Shown here piece by piece: positions 1-12,524 of a DNA stretch of 64,000 nt. The notes beneath the pieces were generated by a model. It saw only the letters and a list, made by a program, of their open reading frames with translations. It was not told the DNA's origin and did no database searches. Position numbers and translations under genes: made by a program. Origin of the DNA: Trichostrongylus colubriformis (taxonomy: Eukaryota; Nematoda; Chromadorea; Rhabditida; Trichostrongylidae); contig OZ022259.1 of assembly GCA_963978905.1 (NCBI GenBank), positions 4,774,001 to 4,838,000 of the forward strand, read 5' to 3'. Position 1 is the first letter of the stretch, and each line of letters starts with the position of its first letter.

Positions 1-305
1 ACCACCTGCATAGGTCTAGTAAAATGCTTCGGTTTTTTTGCGGATTTATCGATGCACACGGTTTTTATGAAGCCGTTGCAATTTTTTTTTTCGTGGTGTG
101 AAAGCCCTTCCGTGCAATATAACGCTTTGTAGATTCACCGATCGCATCATAATATTTGCTGCATCTCTCTAGTCGCTTGACCGGAATTTACATCACAATT
201 GCTATAGAACAAATCGGCAACGGATGGGGCTGGGTGCGAGCCATCATGATAATTTTCCAATTTAATTGTTTAAGTCATCAAAACTAAGTGAATGTCATCT
301 GTTAC

Positions 306-1910
306 CTGATTATATTCTCTGAAAACGGTACGTTGTGGTGTTTTCTCTTCGTGCTTAGCATGAACAAGTAGACGGTTGTCGATGGTTTTGACAGTCACCT
401 CTTCCGGCTTGTACTGAGCCACATCGAATCTGAGTCCCGATAGCATTTTTCGCATGTTTTCGAAGGAAAATCGATATAGCAATGCGATATTATGCGAAAT
501 ATCGGATTAACCTCAGTCGTAAAGTTCTGCCGTCACTTTCGTCTCTAATAAGTGGACTTTTTACATTATCCATATAAGGATCGTACATACGTTGCGATAA
601 CAAATCTGTGTGACCTGGAAAAAATGGTGACTGAAAAGGAAAGTGCTTCAGCACTATCCAAAAACATGGAATATCAATTTGGAATTTCAAACGAACCGAA
701 CGAAGAAGGAGGAGGACCACCTAAATCGTCTTGACGGCGAAGTGATGAGGAATACGACGAGTCAGCAGCACGATTAGAGGTTGTGGATGTGGGAGGTGCT
801 CCTGGTCTGTAGCCTAAAAAGGATGGCGGAATTACTACTGGAGCGGAATGGAACCCAATTCACTAATGCATCTATTTGTGCATAAATAATGCTATTTGTA
901 GGATTCTCTTGCAGGCATTAAATCTCTGCAAAGGAGCAAATTCACATTTTCTCGAATTTAACATCATGATTAGTAGTTCAAGCATTGTTCAATTATCGTT
1001 ATCTCAAAATTAGCGAGTTTGACAAAGAAGGAATCCCCCTGAGATCCCGCCTTCGGGGCGCTTATCACAAATATGATTTCCTTTCTTGACGTTGGAGCCA
1101 AATTGGCGCGTTTTGCCCTCAACTTCTGCACAGGTGTTACAATTTCTTTCACAAAATTCGTTCAAAACTCCCATGTAATGGGCAATTCAGCTTTCTAATC
1201 ACGAATGTGACATTCATTTTATCACTGACGTCGTTTGGCTACGGTATATCTCTAATCTTCTTGTCTATTCCAAGCGTACTGGCGCTAAGCGACGTCGGCA
1301 CTGGAAAAGAATGTCATATTCATAATAAAAACACTCAATTAACCTTATATAGGAAATTTAAACCAATTCTATGAAAAAAATTGTTGTGCCTGTTTGGAGC
1401 AAATCGTGCCTATATGGCTCCAACATCAAAAACGAATGCCTTCTTCGTAAGCAGTGGCCCGAATAACCATTGTGAGCATAGTTTCACAGCAAAATTCCTT
1501 TTTTTTTCGCATCATGGTCAGTGGGGTAGTAATAGGACTTGGGCATATAATAATTAGAGTGGATAATTATATCTATGAGTTGAAATTGAATGTCAGCGGT
1601 CCATCTGTTGAGGAGAGCAAAATGCGAAAGGCTTGCGACAGCAGGCGAACTCAGCTCTCAGCTGTTTTTATAGGAAGTGCTCCAAGCAGCATATCGATTT
1701 TCCCCACCTTGCACTACCCTGCAAAGGGGGAGCGAATTCAACGAAAGCGGCGCATTAAAGCCAATGTATACCTTCGAATTCGGATCGAAGACGTTTCATT
1801 TCATCTTCAACACGACGCATTTCTTGTTCGAAACGATCTCGCATGCTGCCAAATTCGTTATCGATGACCGAATAGTTGCTACGGTTCACGTCGATACGTC
1901 GTTCTGACAT
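306..1910 (-). CDS. hsp-25: Small heat-shock protein (alpha-crystallin family), HSP-25-like, copy 1, 3' end outside window
   Basis: Four exons read on the minus strand: 1910-1772, 813-697, 614-512 and 429-306, giving 161 codons with phases 1, 1, 2 and 0 kept across the junctions. Exon 1 encodes a charged helix starting MSERRIDVNR. Exon 2 is a Ser/Pro/Gly-rich linker. Exon 3 ends SPLIRDESDGRTLRLR. Exon 4 carries the middle of the alpha-crystallin domain (FDVAQYKPEEVTVK, NRLLVHAKHEEK, VFREYNQ). The C-terminal exon (the EFLLP to GVLTVEAP segment) is absent from bases 1-305 and must lie beyond the left edge; in copy 2 the matching intron is 3.1 kb. Family members are ATP-independent holdase chaperones, and nematode HSP-25 is reported at muscle attachment structures (known of the family). 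The Arg in VFREYNQ aligns with the conserved Arg of alphaB-crystallin (R120). The symbol rests on remembered resemblance to C. elegans hsp-25. The remaining 1-305 is intron with no other feature seen. Confidence 0.92.
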
Positions 1911-1930
1911 CGTCTACCTGAAAAAAAATT
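1911..1930 (-). promoter_or_regulatory. SL-type trans-splice acceptor of small HSP copy 1
   Basis: On the minus strand a run of eight T is followed by CAG, and the ATG at 1910 comes seven bases later (GTAGACG). The same seven-base leader precedes copy 2. A U-rich tract plus CAG this close to the start is typical of nematode spliced-leader acceptors, but a cis acceptor joined to an unseen upstream exon is also possible. I saw no convincing heat-shock element upstream. Confidence 0.6.
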
Positions 1931-2211
1931 CGATGAATGAAGGGCAGTGAGGCCAATGCGATGGTACGGGAGTATGTGAGCGGTTTTAACAGAATTCAAA
2001 GTGAACCGGAAGAGTTCAAGTATGGAAATGCAGTGTTGCATATGAAATTGCAAGAAAAACTATGCGATAACTAAAGCAGGGATCACATCGTTTGCTATGC
2101 GTAATATTCACCTCAGTACCTTTTGAAATGCACATAAGCCTTGCCCTACTTCAGGTGTCATCAGGAGCTACTTCTGTGGTGACATGGTTATTTTGAGCGG
2201 GCAGTTGTGAC

Positions 2212-2571
2212 CAGGGTACACCGGGAGTCGAGGATTTCTCGATAGGGGGGGGGGTCGTATTTGATAGGACGGAAGGATCCTCCTTGCAAAGGTCTACGAT
2301 AAGAGCTAGAATCTCATTTTTCAATAAGCAGATAACAAGCGAAGCGATTTCGCAGCGAAATCATATGAAGAAAAGTGAAATAAATATATTTTTGCTTCAA
2401 ACGAGAATACAACAAAATAACATCAGTAGAACACTTGCAACAATACAATCCGGCAGAAGTTACTGGTATTGTAGTGGTCAAAAAAATGTTGGGGGGAGAT
2501 GTCGTATTTGGTACCCGTGGAAGGGGGTCGTACTGAAGCGGCTATTTTCCTCGACACCTGAAGGTGCCCTG
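2212..2571. mobile_element. hAT-type MITE, copy 1 (360 bp, 8-bp target duplication)
   Basis: The ends read CAGGGTACACC and GGTGCCCTG, flanked by a perfect 8-bp direct repeat GTTGTGAC (2204-2211 and 2572-2579). An 8-bp duplication with CAGGG ends fits the hAT superfamily. There is no transposase inside. Subterminal GTCGAGGATTTCTCGAT and CCTCGACACC are imperfect inverted repeats, and a 10-G run sits at 2245-2254. Relatives are at 18680-19017 and 25665-26020, with a fragment at about 16972-17025. Confidence 0.85.
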
Positions 2572-2679
2572 GTTGTGACAGTCATGTTTTCAGTGGACAG
2601 GGTCAAGCATGTGTCGAGAAAGCTTCGGTATAGGGTTGTATTTGGATGATTGGGGAAGGAAATCGTATCTGGGTATCGG

Positions 2680-2880
2680 GCAGGCAGACAAACTGATTAA
2701 CAGACAGACAACCGATTGTGTATAGCAGAATATTACATACATAGTATGTGTACCAGTTGGATTGACCGGCTTGACCGACGCTTCCGGCCCTTTTAAAATT
2801 TCATGACAGACAGACAGCTACACAGACAGACAAATGGACAAACAGACAAGGAAACCGGCAAGTAGACAAACAGACTGGCT
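2680..2880. repeat. Degenerate (CAGA)n microsatellite
   Basis: Interrupted runs of CAGACAGA occur at about 2680-2720 and 2803-2877, with unrelated sequence between. This is an old, decayed tetranucleotide repeat with no coding signal. Confidence 0.7.
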
Positions 2881-2885
2881 AAGTC

Positions 2886-4276
2886 GACTACATTTCTGTT
2901 TTTGGAATTGATGCGGTGACTAGCACGTAATCCAGCTTATTTTGGAGATTTATTTTGGAGGTAAGAATACAGAATTATGAAGAAGTCCCTGTTCCACCTA
3001 GTCGCACTTTGTTGTTTGGTTTTTTAATTATGATAATTCTTTTTGATTTTTATGAGGCTCGCATATTCAGATTAACCACAATAAGCTGCTCAGTGCGTCC
3101 GAAATGTTCAATCCTATTTTGGACAATCACATTTTTATAATAGTTATGCTGCTTTTCGTCGTGAGTGAATTTACATATTTTCCTTCATTTCTTTACAGGT
3201 ATAATTTGAGTAAGAAATATCAGCTTTATCCACTAAAAATGGACTCTGACGGAGCTGATTTATTCAGCGACTGCAATGCACATGGTGAGACAATGATTTG
3301 CACTTTTCAAATTATTCTAATATTCCAGTAGATGAGCAGACAATTAGACGTCTTGCTTATTCCTTGAAGTGTGTCCAATTTTGTAGCAAAACTGATGATA
3401 CTGAGGTGGCTGAGGGCTAGGGGAAACTGTGAAGCTCTTGTGTAAAGACGGCCGCAGCAAAGACGGCAAGCACAGGGGTTTTTATAACGCCAGTGGTTTC
3501 CTGGTCAACAGCAATTCAGCCCTCCAACAACCACGCGATTATTATGTTCGTGGTCAGCTCTTCCGGAAAATGTGAGCTGCAACGGCACCGCAAGGAGTTC
3601 AAAAGTCGCGAACGCGACGTGTGCGGCATGCTCGCCGAGAATCGCGTATTCCGGCGCCAAATCGGCTCCTTCTGTATCACACCACATTGCAATATGTTCG
3701 ATCATTGTTAAAGGGAGTGATAGGAATGATTGGGGCCGAATGTGAAGAGTACTGAATATAAAAGTGGAGGTGTTCAGTGGAATGAATCTGGAGAAAAAAC
3801 TGAATGAAACGGTCAAAAACTCTAGAGGTAAGACCCTCTCTCCCATTAGTTCTCAAAGATTGGCTGGGCTGGGATAAAAATGCCGGCAACCGTTGAAGAA
3901 GCTTTCTCCAAAGCCCAGAGGCGCTCCTCTCACCTGGAATTTTGTCACATAAAGTCTTCCCAAACCCGTAGCTTTCATTTGGGTGACTTACATCAAGAGT
4001 TCTCATTAACCACATTACCCCTATCACTGCCTTCGATATCAAACAAATTTGTGAACTTTAAAGCTGCAAGGTGCATCTGTTTGAAGGGCTGCATCCTATC
4101 GATTAGCTATTTCGGAGATTGATGGAATAATAAAGTCTAATCTGGGGATGTTTTTTTCATGGGAATGGTACAAGTTTCGAGAGTTTCGCCTTCATGACGA
4201 GATGTGGGGAGTTTGGCGAATCCAGTATAGGTTGACTGTTTCCTAGGAAAGAACAGGTATTCCTACTACATAAAAA
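2886..4276. other. Non-coding intergenic stretch, nothing recognised
   Basis: Overlapping open frames at 3493-4122 lie on both strands, lack family motifs and lack a coherent set of splice borders. I see no gene or clear transposon here. Confidence 0.5.
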
Positions 4277-4277
4277 T

Positions 4278-4321
4278 GTCTATCTGTCTATCCGTCTATC
4301 TATCAATGTCTATCTGTCTGT
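4278..4321. repeat. (TCTA/TCTG)n microsatellite
   Basis: About 44 bp of imperfect TCTATCTGTCTA units, related in kind to the CAGA tract at 2680-2880 when read on the other strand. Confidence 0.8.
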
Positions 4322-4706
4322 TGGCCTGTTGTACGAAACTCGGCATGACATGAAGAAGAACTTGAAGCGATCGGGACAAGTTTGGAATGAGAGGAGCAGG
4401 GGTCAAGAAGGAGCACAAATGGGCCGAGCAGCCACGTTCACAATGAGCGCGACGTCCCTGAAAATACGGTATTCAGGTCAAATTTTTGGTTAGATTTCGA
4501 AAAAAATCTGGAGGAAAGTTCCTGAAAGGTTAGTGATGAGCTCTTAAAAAAGATGAAGAAGACCTGCCCGCATTGGGAAAGGACCGTGCTGGAATGGGCG
4601 GGCTTACAAGTCAAGTTCATGGCGTGGCTCCAGGGCAACCTTGTGACCAGGGCAAAAGTCGGTTATGATGGCCAATGTACAAGCTGTGTTGAACCTACTT
4701 CAAGCA

Positions 4707-5113
4707 ATCGTCCAAGGAAAATTAATTTCTGTGTTACCCTTATATTTATGTTGTATTTGCCTAATAAGGGTTGCATGCAAAGTTTCACGCGAAAAAGTGA
4801 GAATCCGGCTACGATACAGCACCAGAAAGTCCTGACTGGTAGGGCGGAGCCTCGTCTCGTAGTCCAGCGCGGTCGGGAACGGAGAGTGGGACTGTTTACG
4901 TAACTTTCTGTTCCTACAATGCGTCTCCGACCGCGGTGGACGACGAGGTGGGCATTGCTCGGAGCTCCCGCCCACCTGTCCAAGACTGCGGTGCTCTCTC
5001 TTAGCCGGATTTATACTTCTTGCGTGAAACTTTGCATGCGGCCCACATCAGGCAAATACGATATAAATATATGGGTAGCATGAAAACTCTTCTCTCCAAG
5101 ACAACTTCTTTGA
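4707..5113. mobile_element. Palindromic foldback MITE, family 1, copy A
   Basis: An element of about 400 bp with inverted arms of about 115 bp. Left arm landmarks are TTACCCTTATATTTATG, TTGCCTAATAAGGG, GCATGCAAAGTTTCACGCG and GATACAGCACC. The same blocks recur in reverse complement at 4985-5113. The middle (CCGACCGCGGTGGACGACG) is itself inverted against the first half, so nearly the whole element folds back. Close relatives lie at 6134-6560 and 15556-15983, with more divergent ones at 12525-13798 and 34905-35255. No transposase is encoded. Confidence 0.85.
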
Positions 5114-6133
5114 AGTATGCGGAATTGGAACCATATAACGCTGAAGGCCAAAGTTTTCCTTATCAAGTTCCAATGATTCTCTATGAAAATGGGGCCTATC
5201 CTGTAGTTAATCTTATTTTTTCCACGAGAAAATGAGGTTAGGCCATGTTTCTTGAGAAATGACAGCTGATGAAAGAGGAAGGATAACCGTTCCGGGAAAA
5301 TGTCCGCAGCGTAGTGGATGTGCACAGGCAACGTTGAACGATATGAATCACGACAACTAGTCAATCGCCATAGCGATGATGCACAAAAAGTACGAAAACT
5401 GCATCACGCCTCACGAACGGCACTGCGTCAGAACCAGCAGTACTTATGAAGTACTTTTGTGGCCAAGTACGCGTTGCCATTCAGTGGAGTGTTAGAAGAG
5501 AACGAGTGGAGCACAAAGTGATGTTCAAAAAGAACATCTCATTAGAAAGCATAAAATAGCAACTGGTCAATGAATAAATAAAGAATAGCTCCACCTCAGT
5601 ACAAATAGACGCTGCGTTTTCTGCCGACGCGGTGAACCGAGAGGTCCTCTCAGATTGGGTGGTCCAGCTGGTGGCTCAGAATGTTGAAGAGCCAGAGAAG
5701 TTCCAGCTATTCTCTTAGAGCATCCTAGCAGTACGAGCATTCACAAGGCATAAGTTTGAGAAGCACGGTAGCGCTGAATTTGAAATAGAGTGCACATCAT
5801 AACCGGGAGGCTCGTATTCTCTTTATCACTTGTAAAACATCGGTGGCACTCGAGACTTTTTATCAGAGAATGTTAAAAATGCCAGTGATGCCTTCGGACA
5901 GCCGAGAAAAAAGTCGTTCAATGACAAAAGACCTGCCGGGCTGTGGAATTCTCGAAATCGCTAAACACTTAAATTAACTGTTAAAGAATTATTAATCAGG
6001 AGACAACATAGCACGCACTTTTGAGGTGTGTGCCATTACGACAGAAAACTCGTGTAGCGACGTGCGACGCGATGCTTGCGAACTAGCGTCGCTGTATTTA
6101 TTATAGTTACGTCCTGAGCGACAATCGTGTCTC
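5114..6133. other. Non-coding spacer between two family-1 MITEs
   Basis: No conserved protein signal in any frame. Around 6040-6115 a GACGTGCGACGCGATGC block resembles an end of the GC-rich MITE family 2 (see 31263-31435), so this is probably a fragment. Confidence 0.45.
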
Positions 6134-6560
6134 AAAGGATTTGTCCACGAAAAAATTGGTTTCTTTGTTACCCTTATATTTATGTTGTACTTGCCTAATA
6201 AGGGCCGCATGCAAAGTTCCACGCGAAAAAGTGAGAATTCGGCTGAGATAGAGCTCCCCAGATTTTTGGCCGGGTGGGAGGGGCCTCCGAGTAAAAGCCC
6301 CGTCCCGTTGTCCGCCGCGGTTGGGAAGGGAGAGTTGGGCTTACGTAATTTCCTGTTCCTACAAGCGTCTCCGACCGCGGCGGACAACGGGGTGGGCACT
6401 TGCTCGGAGACCACGCCCACCCGACTAAGACTTCGTGGTGCTGTATTTTAGCCGCATTCACATTTTTTTGTGTGCAACTTTGCATGCAGCCCAAATTAGG
6501 CAAATACAACATGAATGTATGGGTAACATAAAAACTCTTTTTTCCGTGGACAATTCCTCT
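6134..6560. mobile_element. Palindromic foldback MITE, family 1, copy B
   Basis: The best preserved copy of the family. Ends read TTGTCCACG on the left and CGTGGACAA on the right. Arms contain TTACCCTTATATTTATG and GCATGCAAAGTTCCACGCG, matched by their reverse complements near 6470-6540. The central CCGCGGTTGGGAAGGG and GACCGCGGCGGACAACGG blocks are also inverted. It is about 427 bp long and non-coding. Confidence 0.87.
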
Positions 6561-9500
6561 AAGCTCGACTAAGGGATAGGATATGGTAATCCATTACTCA
6601 ACTACTACATACGGTAATCCTAGATCATGCACGTTGCGTCCTCCAGCGCGACACGAATTTTCTGTCCCACCATCACACTCCGATATAATTGAGGCTAGAT
6701 GTGATAACCGATTTTCCACCTCAAGTGGTTGGATTCCAGGCGGGTCAGTCTAATGGGTTCCTCCCTCGGGTTCTTGTCGTTATTGCAGTAACACATGAGC
6801 GCTGCTTGGCGCTAGCGTATGAAGGCTTAAACCTTGAACAACATGTGAATCTCCGAACAATGATTGAGGGTGTTTTTGATAAATACTCTGCCTATCAATC
6901 TTGAATGAAAGAAGATAACAAGAAGCATATGTAATAATCTATATTTATGTGATTCACTTGAAAAATGCCAACAAATCATGCTACGCATGAAGTAGGAGAA
7001 GCAGGTGTACTCGCTCTAATGCTCTCACAAGTGTAACAAAGGTGATTACACCGAGGTGCACATAAACGAGGAACAGAATGTTTTCAACGGCCAGTTTTGA
7101 AGTTGTATTGAAAGGGGAAAGACAGCGGCTGGCAGTACCAGCTACCCCCCTGGACAGTTCATTCAATGAGCTTCCGATCAGTGATGTTTTTTCTCTTTTC
7201 GAAATTGATAAGCAGCTGGTTATCTGAGTGTTTGAGCACGTGAACTAGGGATTGGAATACTAAGTAACCCGAAGGTCGTTGAAAGGGCCGACTGGGCATT
7301 TATCCATTGAAAAACTGTGAATGAACTGATTATATGCTACTGCATACGAAAGCAAAAGCATGAGCAAAAAGAAACTTTTCTTCTGAAGTGACACTTGGTG
7401 CCAGAAGAAAATCACAGGAGTAACATGATAAGCTGAGACAGAGCGAGAAGGAGTAAGCAGTAGTTCTAACAATGAAATTTGACGTTTTCCCGTTGGCCGT
7501 GTGTCTGTACCGCGGCGGCGGCATGCAAACGAATCATCAGTAAGTGCAAATAGTGCGGACTAACGTCGAATTCCAACAATCGACTGATCGATGCGCTCCG
7601 CGTTGACGGACACAACTACCATCGCGGCCCTTTCTCGCACTACTAGGTATTGATTGATCACATGAAACAATATCTAGAAGTTTAAATCTGTCAATAGAAT
7701 GGGTAGATCTGTTCGAAAGCGATGTGGCAGTTTGCCTTGTGCAGTTTAGGTGGAGGTCCTACCGTAATATGTACGGTTGGGACAACACGGCACGCAGTAG
7801 AGGCATTGAATGCCGTCCCAAAAGTACGGAATCTGATTTGCATCAGAAACGGGAACAGAATATGATCATGCTGAACAGCGAATTTTTTGAAGCGACGTGA
7901 TACGATGAAAGGTTTCGAAGAGATAAGCCAGCACGTCGAGCAGGCACGATTGCGTGGGAAGGGAGGAGACAAGTGAAGCACGCAACTGTTGCTTGCACAC
8001 TGAAACGAGAGTAAACATCCTGAAATAAAGCAACGAAAAGTGTTTTTAATGTGGAACTGCACTAATAAGTATTAATATTAGAGCCGAGGGAGTCATCTTG
8101 TTAAATGGTTGAAATTCCAAGAATCCAGATGATGTCATCTATTTTCATTGAAAATGAATCAGGTGATGTCATTCATTTATGAATGTGCCTTAGCCATTAA
8201 AAAATCGAAAGCGAGTTTCGTTACAAAACTATTCGCTAGATTAGCTGAGAATAGTTGACCCAGGGTGAGTCACCCTTGACAGGCCGTACAGAAAGACTCT
8301 TAAGACAATTGGAATACTAGAACCTGGCCGGTTTGGGATTTTTTTTCAGGCATTTGGGGTGAATGTAGTGGCGCAGCTGTGCGCAACCTACCCCCTATCC
8401 CCGTCCCTCCCAATAGCTTTGTTGCATCTCGCTCTCAATTTTTTTGTGTTCCAATTCATCTTCTTCGTCATCATCGAGGTCAAAAAATATATGCATATAC
8501 GCTTTAAATAGAACTTTTTCTGCTCTGTAAAACGGTTTTGTTTCCTGTCGAGGCCTAAAAGAATCTCCAGATTTGCATTTGGTAAGACTATTCTCCTTTA
8601 GAAAAATTGTTTCCTGAATTCTTTCACAGGTTAATATTACTAAGGCTTCGAAGTGGAGAAATCAGCAAAAATCTGTACTTTTGGCATCTGCTCGTTTCCT
8701 GTAAAGATCGGAATTTCCCTAAACAACTCCATCGGACTAAAAATCCTCCAATAAGAAATGGTACGAAATTGATCACCCGAGTATTATTAACCTCGTGTGA
8801 TTCGATCTGGTTCGGAGCAGGTCAGCTTTTTCGGAGAGCAATGTGCCAAAAGTGCAGATTTTTGCCTGATAAGTGCTGCACTTTCATGTCTCAAAATAAC
8901 AAACATTTATATGATCAAAGCTAAAAAGCACAGTTTTGTAGAGCAGAAAAGCTCTTTCCAAAACATGTATACATGTTTTTTTTGACTTCCCTGGTAGAAG
9001 AAGGAGTTGCCGAAAGTGCCATTTTTGCGTTCTAATCACTCAAGTTCTAAGCTTATAGATATCAATCTATTAAAGGATTCAGAAACCGAAAGGTACTGCA
9101 CCGTAGAGCGGAAGAAACTCTCCTATCGAATGCATATACGAAATTTGTCGAAAGATCCAAAGAATATTGTGAAATACAGGGAATAAAAAATAGCACGAAC
9201 GTATCGCACAATCTAATGCTTCGAAATGGATGACCTCCTTCGTTTTTCAAGGATTTTTATTATTTGATAAGGTACCTTTTGCCCCCATTACTCATTTTTT
9301 ATCATGCATTTTTGCATTTAAAACTTTGCATGGTGGATGCTTCACGCTGAAAATAACTACATACTGTGGGAAGTGAAGGTCTTAGCTCACGAACTGATCA
9401 CCGGATCAGCGATGAGTCATCTTGCATTTTGCCACTGGACGTGAAATATGACTCTATAAACCCATGCGAGGGCCAGATTACCTTGAAAAACTGCTATAAC

Positions 9501-12500
9501 AGCAATTTCATGCAGTGGAAGTCATGAGTCAAGATCCATGTGGATGATGACTAATGTCCCATGGAGATCATCCAGGAACGAAGCAAGGGGATGAAAATCT
9601 GGTTCTGCCCTTGCGAAACCGAGGAGGCTTTTTTATATCGCGTTGATTCACTCCCTCCGGTGCAAGTTCTTTTCAGACTTGGGTCAAATTTACATTCACT
9701 CGCTTACAGCACCGTCTAACGCACAAAAAACATCAGAATTAATAAAAACACGTTGAACAGTGAAAAAATGAACAAAATTTTGTGAATGAAAATGGTGCAC
9801 GAAGCAAAAACAAACAGGGTTTCTTTCCTACCTAACGCCTTTGGGTAGTTGGAAGGAACGTTGATAGGTACTTCAGAACTAGCGCCACATTGGTGGGGTC
9901 TTTTAAAGGTACGAAGAGATACGATTTATTCCTAGTTGCAGGACGGTGCGAAGATATGTTTGTGGAAGATATGGATTTTGATGTTTACCTACTTCACTCC
10001 TTCCTTCAAAACCTGGGAGGAAGGAACTCTGGGTTGGTGAGAAAATCCTTCGAGCGAGAAAAGGGTTCATTACTTGAAAAATGTCGTTTGATCAATAAAA
10101 ATCGTTTCTTCCATCATAATGAGTATCAAACCCTCATTATAATAGTGGTACTTACGTGCTTCTAACTCAATTTTTACTGTGGTTTTCGATGCTTTCCTGA
10201 GTGCCTTTTTCAGAGGAAAATAGCGTCGAAACGTGATACCACGCAGTAAACCAGAGGTATGGGCATCTCGCCTCTGGTGATAATTTCCTGTAACCCATCT
10301 CTCATCTTGTTGTTCCGATGGTTTAGCCGGCCTTTACCATATGATCGATTGATGGGAATTCCTGATTTATAAATTCGTCGACGTTGTGCATTTGCATCAC
10401 GAAACGTTGAGGGTTATGCGTAACGAAGGTCGTCGGTCGCCCCGACTGGCTGTCGGCTGGCGGTGACCAGCCGTCGCGTAACGCCCTTCTCGGACCGCAC
10501 ACCCCCGCTGTCACACCGTCTGAACGCGAACGACTGAACCGCTCATCCGAATATCGATTTTGTTCCTTCCTACTTTTGTATCGCTATCGATCCTTGTTGA
10601 TGTTTTAACCCTTCATTGTTCTGGTTTCTGTGGTCGCTCCACGGTTTTACTATCACTCTGAGAGCTCGCTCTAGTGAAACGATGAGGAAAAAGATTGAGT
10701 CAATTAAAGTCGGGGGGGGGACGCAAAATTTTCACCCATGTCAAAGCTTCTTTCCTCCCCAGAAGAAGATGAGACCTATGCTTTGACAAATGCTTTTTCG
10801 TGTGGGACGAGGGGATATCAATTTTATCCTAAGCCTAGGGAGGGGAAGGAGCTTAGACGTCGACGCAAAGTTGCGTCTCTCCCCCATCCCCGACTTTATT
10901 TGACCCAAAAGATCGATCGCTTGGCGTAAAGTTTCAGTCGAACAGTTGTACTCGGTGCAATTTTTCCATCTGCTCAACTGCTTCCGATAAATGAGTGCTT
11001 TTTATACGGCTTCTTTCTTGATTCTCTTAGGTCCAATGAACAGTTGCTGAAGCGTAGTGCCTACAGCGGTCGATTTACATCATTCGACGATCCAGGACTT
11101 CCTCACCATGCCTTGAAAGGGGATCAATCAGCGATCATGATGACGCATAAAGGTGGGGAAGGGGTTGGGGATCCCTACATCAATCAGTGAGAAGTTCACT
11201 GAACCAGTCTCATAGCTAAAATGCGGTAAGAGGGATAAATCGTTTGAATCGGGTGCGTATTCGTCTGAGTCTTCTCTTTGAAGCACTTAGTTGATATGTG
11301 ACCTCTCCAAAACTCTGACAGAAAGTAAGTGGGAGTTTTATTTATCTATTTATCTACTGGAGTAGTAAACAGCGTTCACGTGAGAGGGCAAAAAAGCCGA
11401 AATTTTGGGAATGGAGCAAGTTTTGCCGCATTTCTCCGGTGATAAAAACCCAGATCAAACCACCCCTCCCCCTTCCTCCCAGGACGAAGCGAGCCTTCGA
11501 TTCCTCGAGGGTGGGCTAAATGGCACCAGACTTTGGTTTTGAGGGTGGGGGTTGGAATGTAAATGATGTTCGCAAGTACGCTTCGCTGATCTATCTTCCC
11601 AAATGAAGTCTGGTGTCAATTAATCCAACCTAGAGAATTGGAAGCTCGTATCGCCTCGGTGGGGTTTGACCCGGAATTTTATTCGTGACCTAATGCGGCG
11701 AAATTTCCCTAGTCTCTTTTTCGCCCAGTTGTTTTTGGAAGAAGTCAACATTGCCCAAGATTTAAAAAAAAGGAGAAAAACCTCGTTGCCTGTAGAAGGG
11801 GTCAACGCTATGTCCACTGTTTGCACCAGCGATAAGTCCCTTGGCATCCGAAGATGCAGCAAAAAAAAATTAAAAAATTTCTTTTGTGGCCAAGGAACGC
11901 AGCTGCTTTCCTGTTGCCATTGTTTCCGATCGTTTCCATTTACAAGGGATGAGAGGTCGGAGAAAGTGTGACGGACACACGGTTTTGTCTCAAGATGGGC
12001 TGCGTCTTCGTCCTTCGTCTGCCTTTCATCTCTTCGTCCATCATCAGATAGTAGCACCAAGTGGAAAGCACCTATTTCGTATCAGCCTCATTAATTTTTA
12101 TTATCTGGAGAGTCAGAGAGGTGTCTGTCTCTCATCACCTGTACTTTGTACTTTTACCCTTGTTGTCCGGAGTGTTCTCAACAGCAAACAGGATTGATCT
12201 GAACCTTCTTTGATGCACAGTCACATAACCCTCGGAAATTCGGTAGGCGTGTGAATTGCACGTTTGTGGTTCGCCGGTTGAATGCAAAGCAGTGACCCCA
12301 GCTGGTTCTGTGGATAGCGTGAATAGCCGCTGCGCATATTGCTGTCAACAAATATACACGGCTTGGCCGTCCGTATTGTTTGATAATGCAGTTGCCAACC
12401 AGGACTCAGCCGTCTATCGCTTTGGGTCTGCTGGCTGTTCTTAGATTCACGTGAGTGAATAAAAAAACTCATTTTTACAAAAAATGTCTTTAAGCGTACA

Positions 12501-12524
12501 GCGTACAGCGTACACGTACAGCAT
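6561..12524. other. Long non-coding region with scattered old repeats
   Basis: Six kilobases in which none of the open frames (for example 6689-6904, 8607-8924, 9890-10165 and 11620-12060) shows a recognisable domain or phase-compatible exon chain. About 10410-10560 (including CCGTCTGAACGCGAACGA and GAATATCGATTT) resembles 25190-25380. About 10820-10880 (CCTAGGGAGGGGAAGGAGCTT) recurs at 17552-17605 and, diverged, at 20250-20300. A 9-G run is at 10712-10720. Confidence 0.5.
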
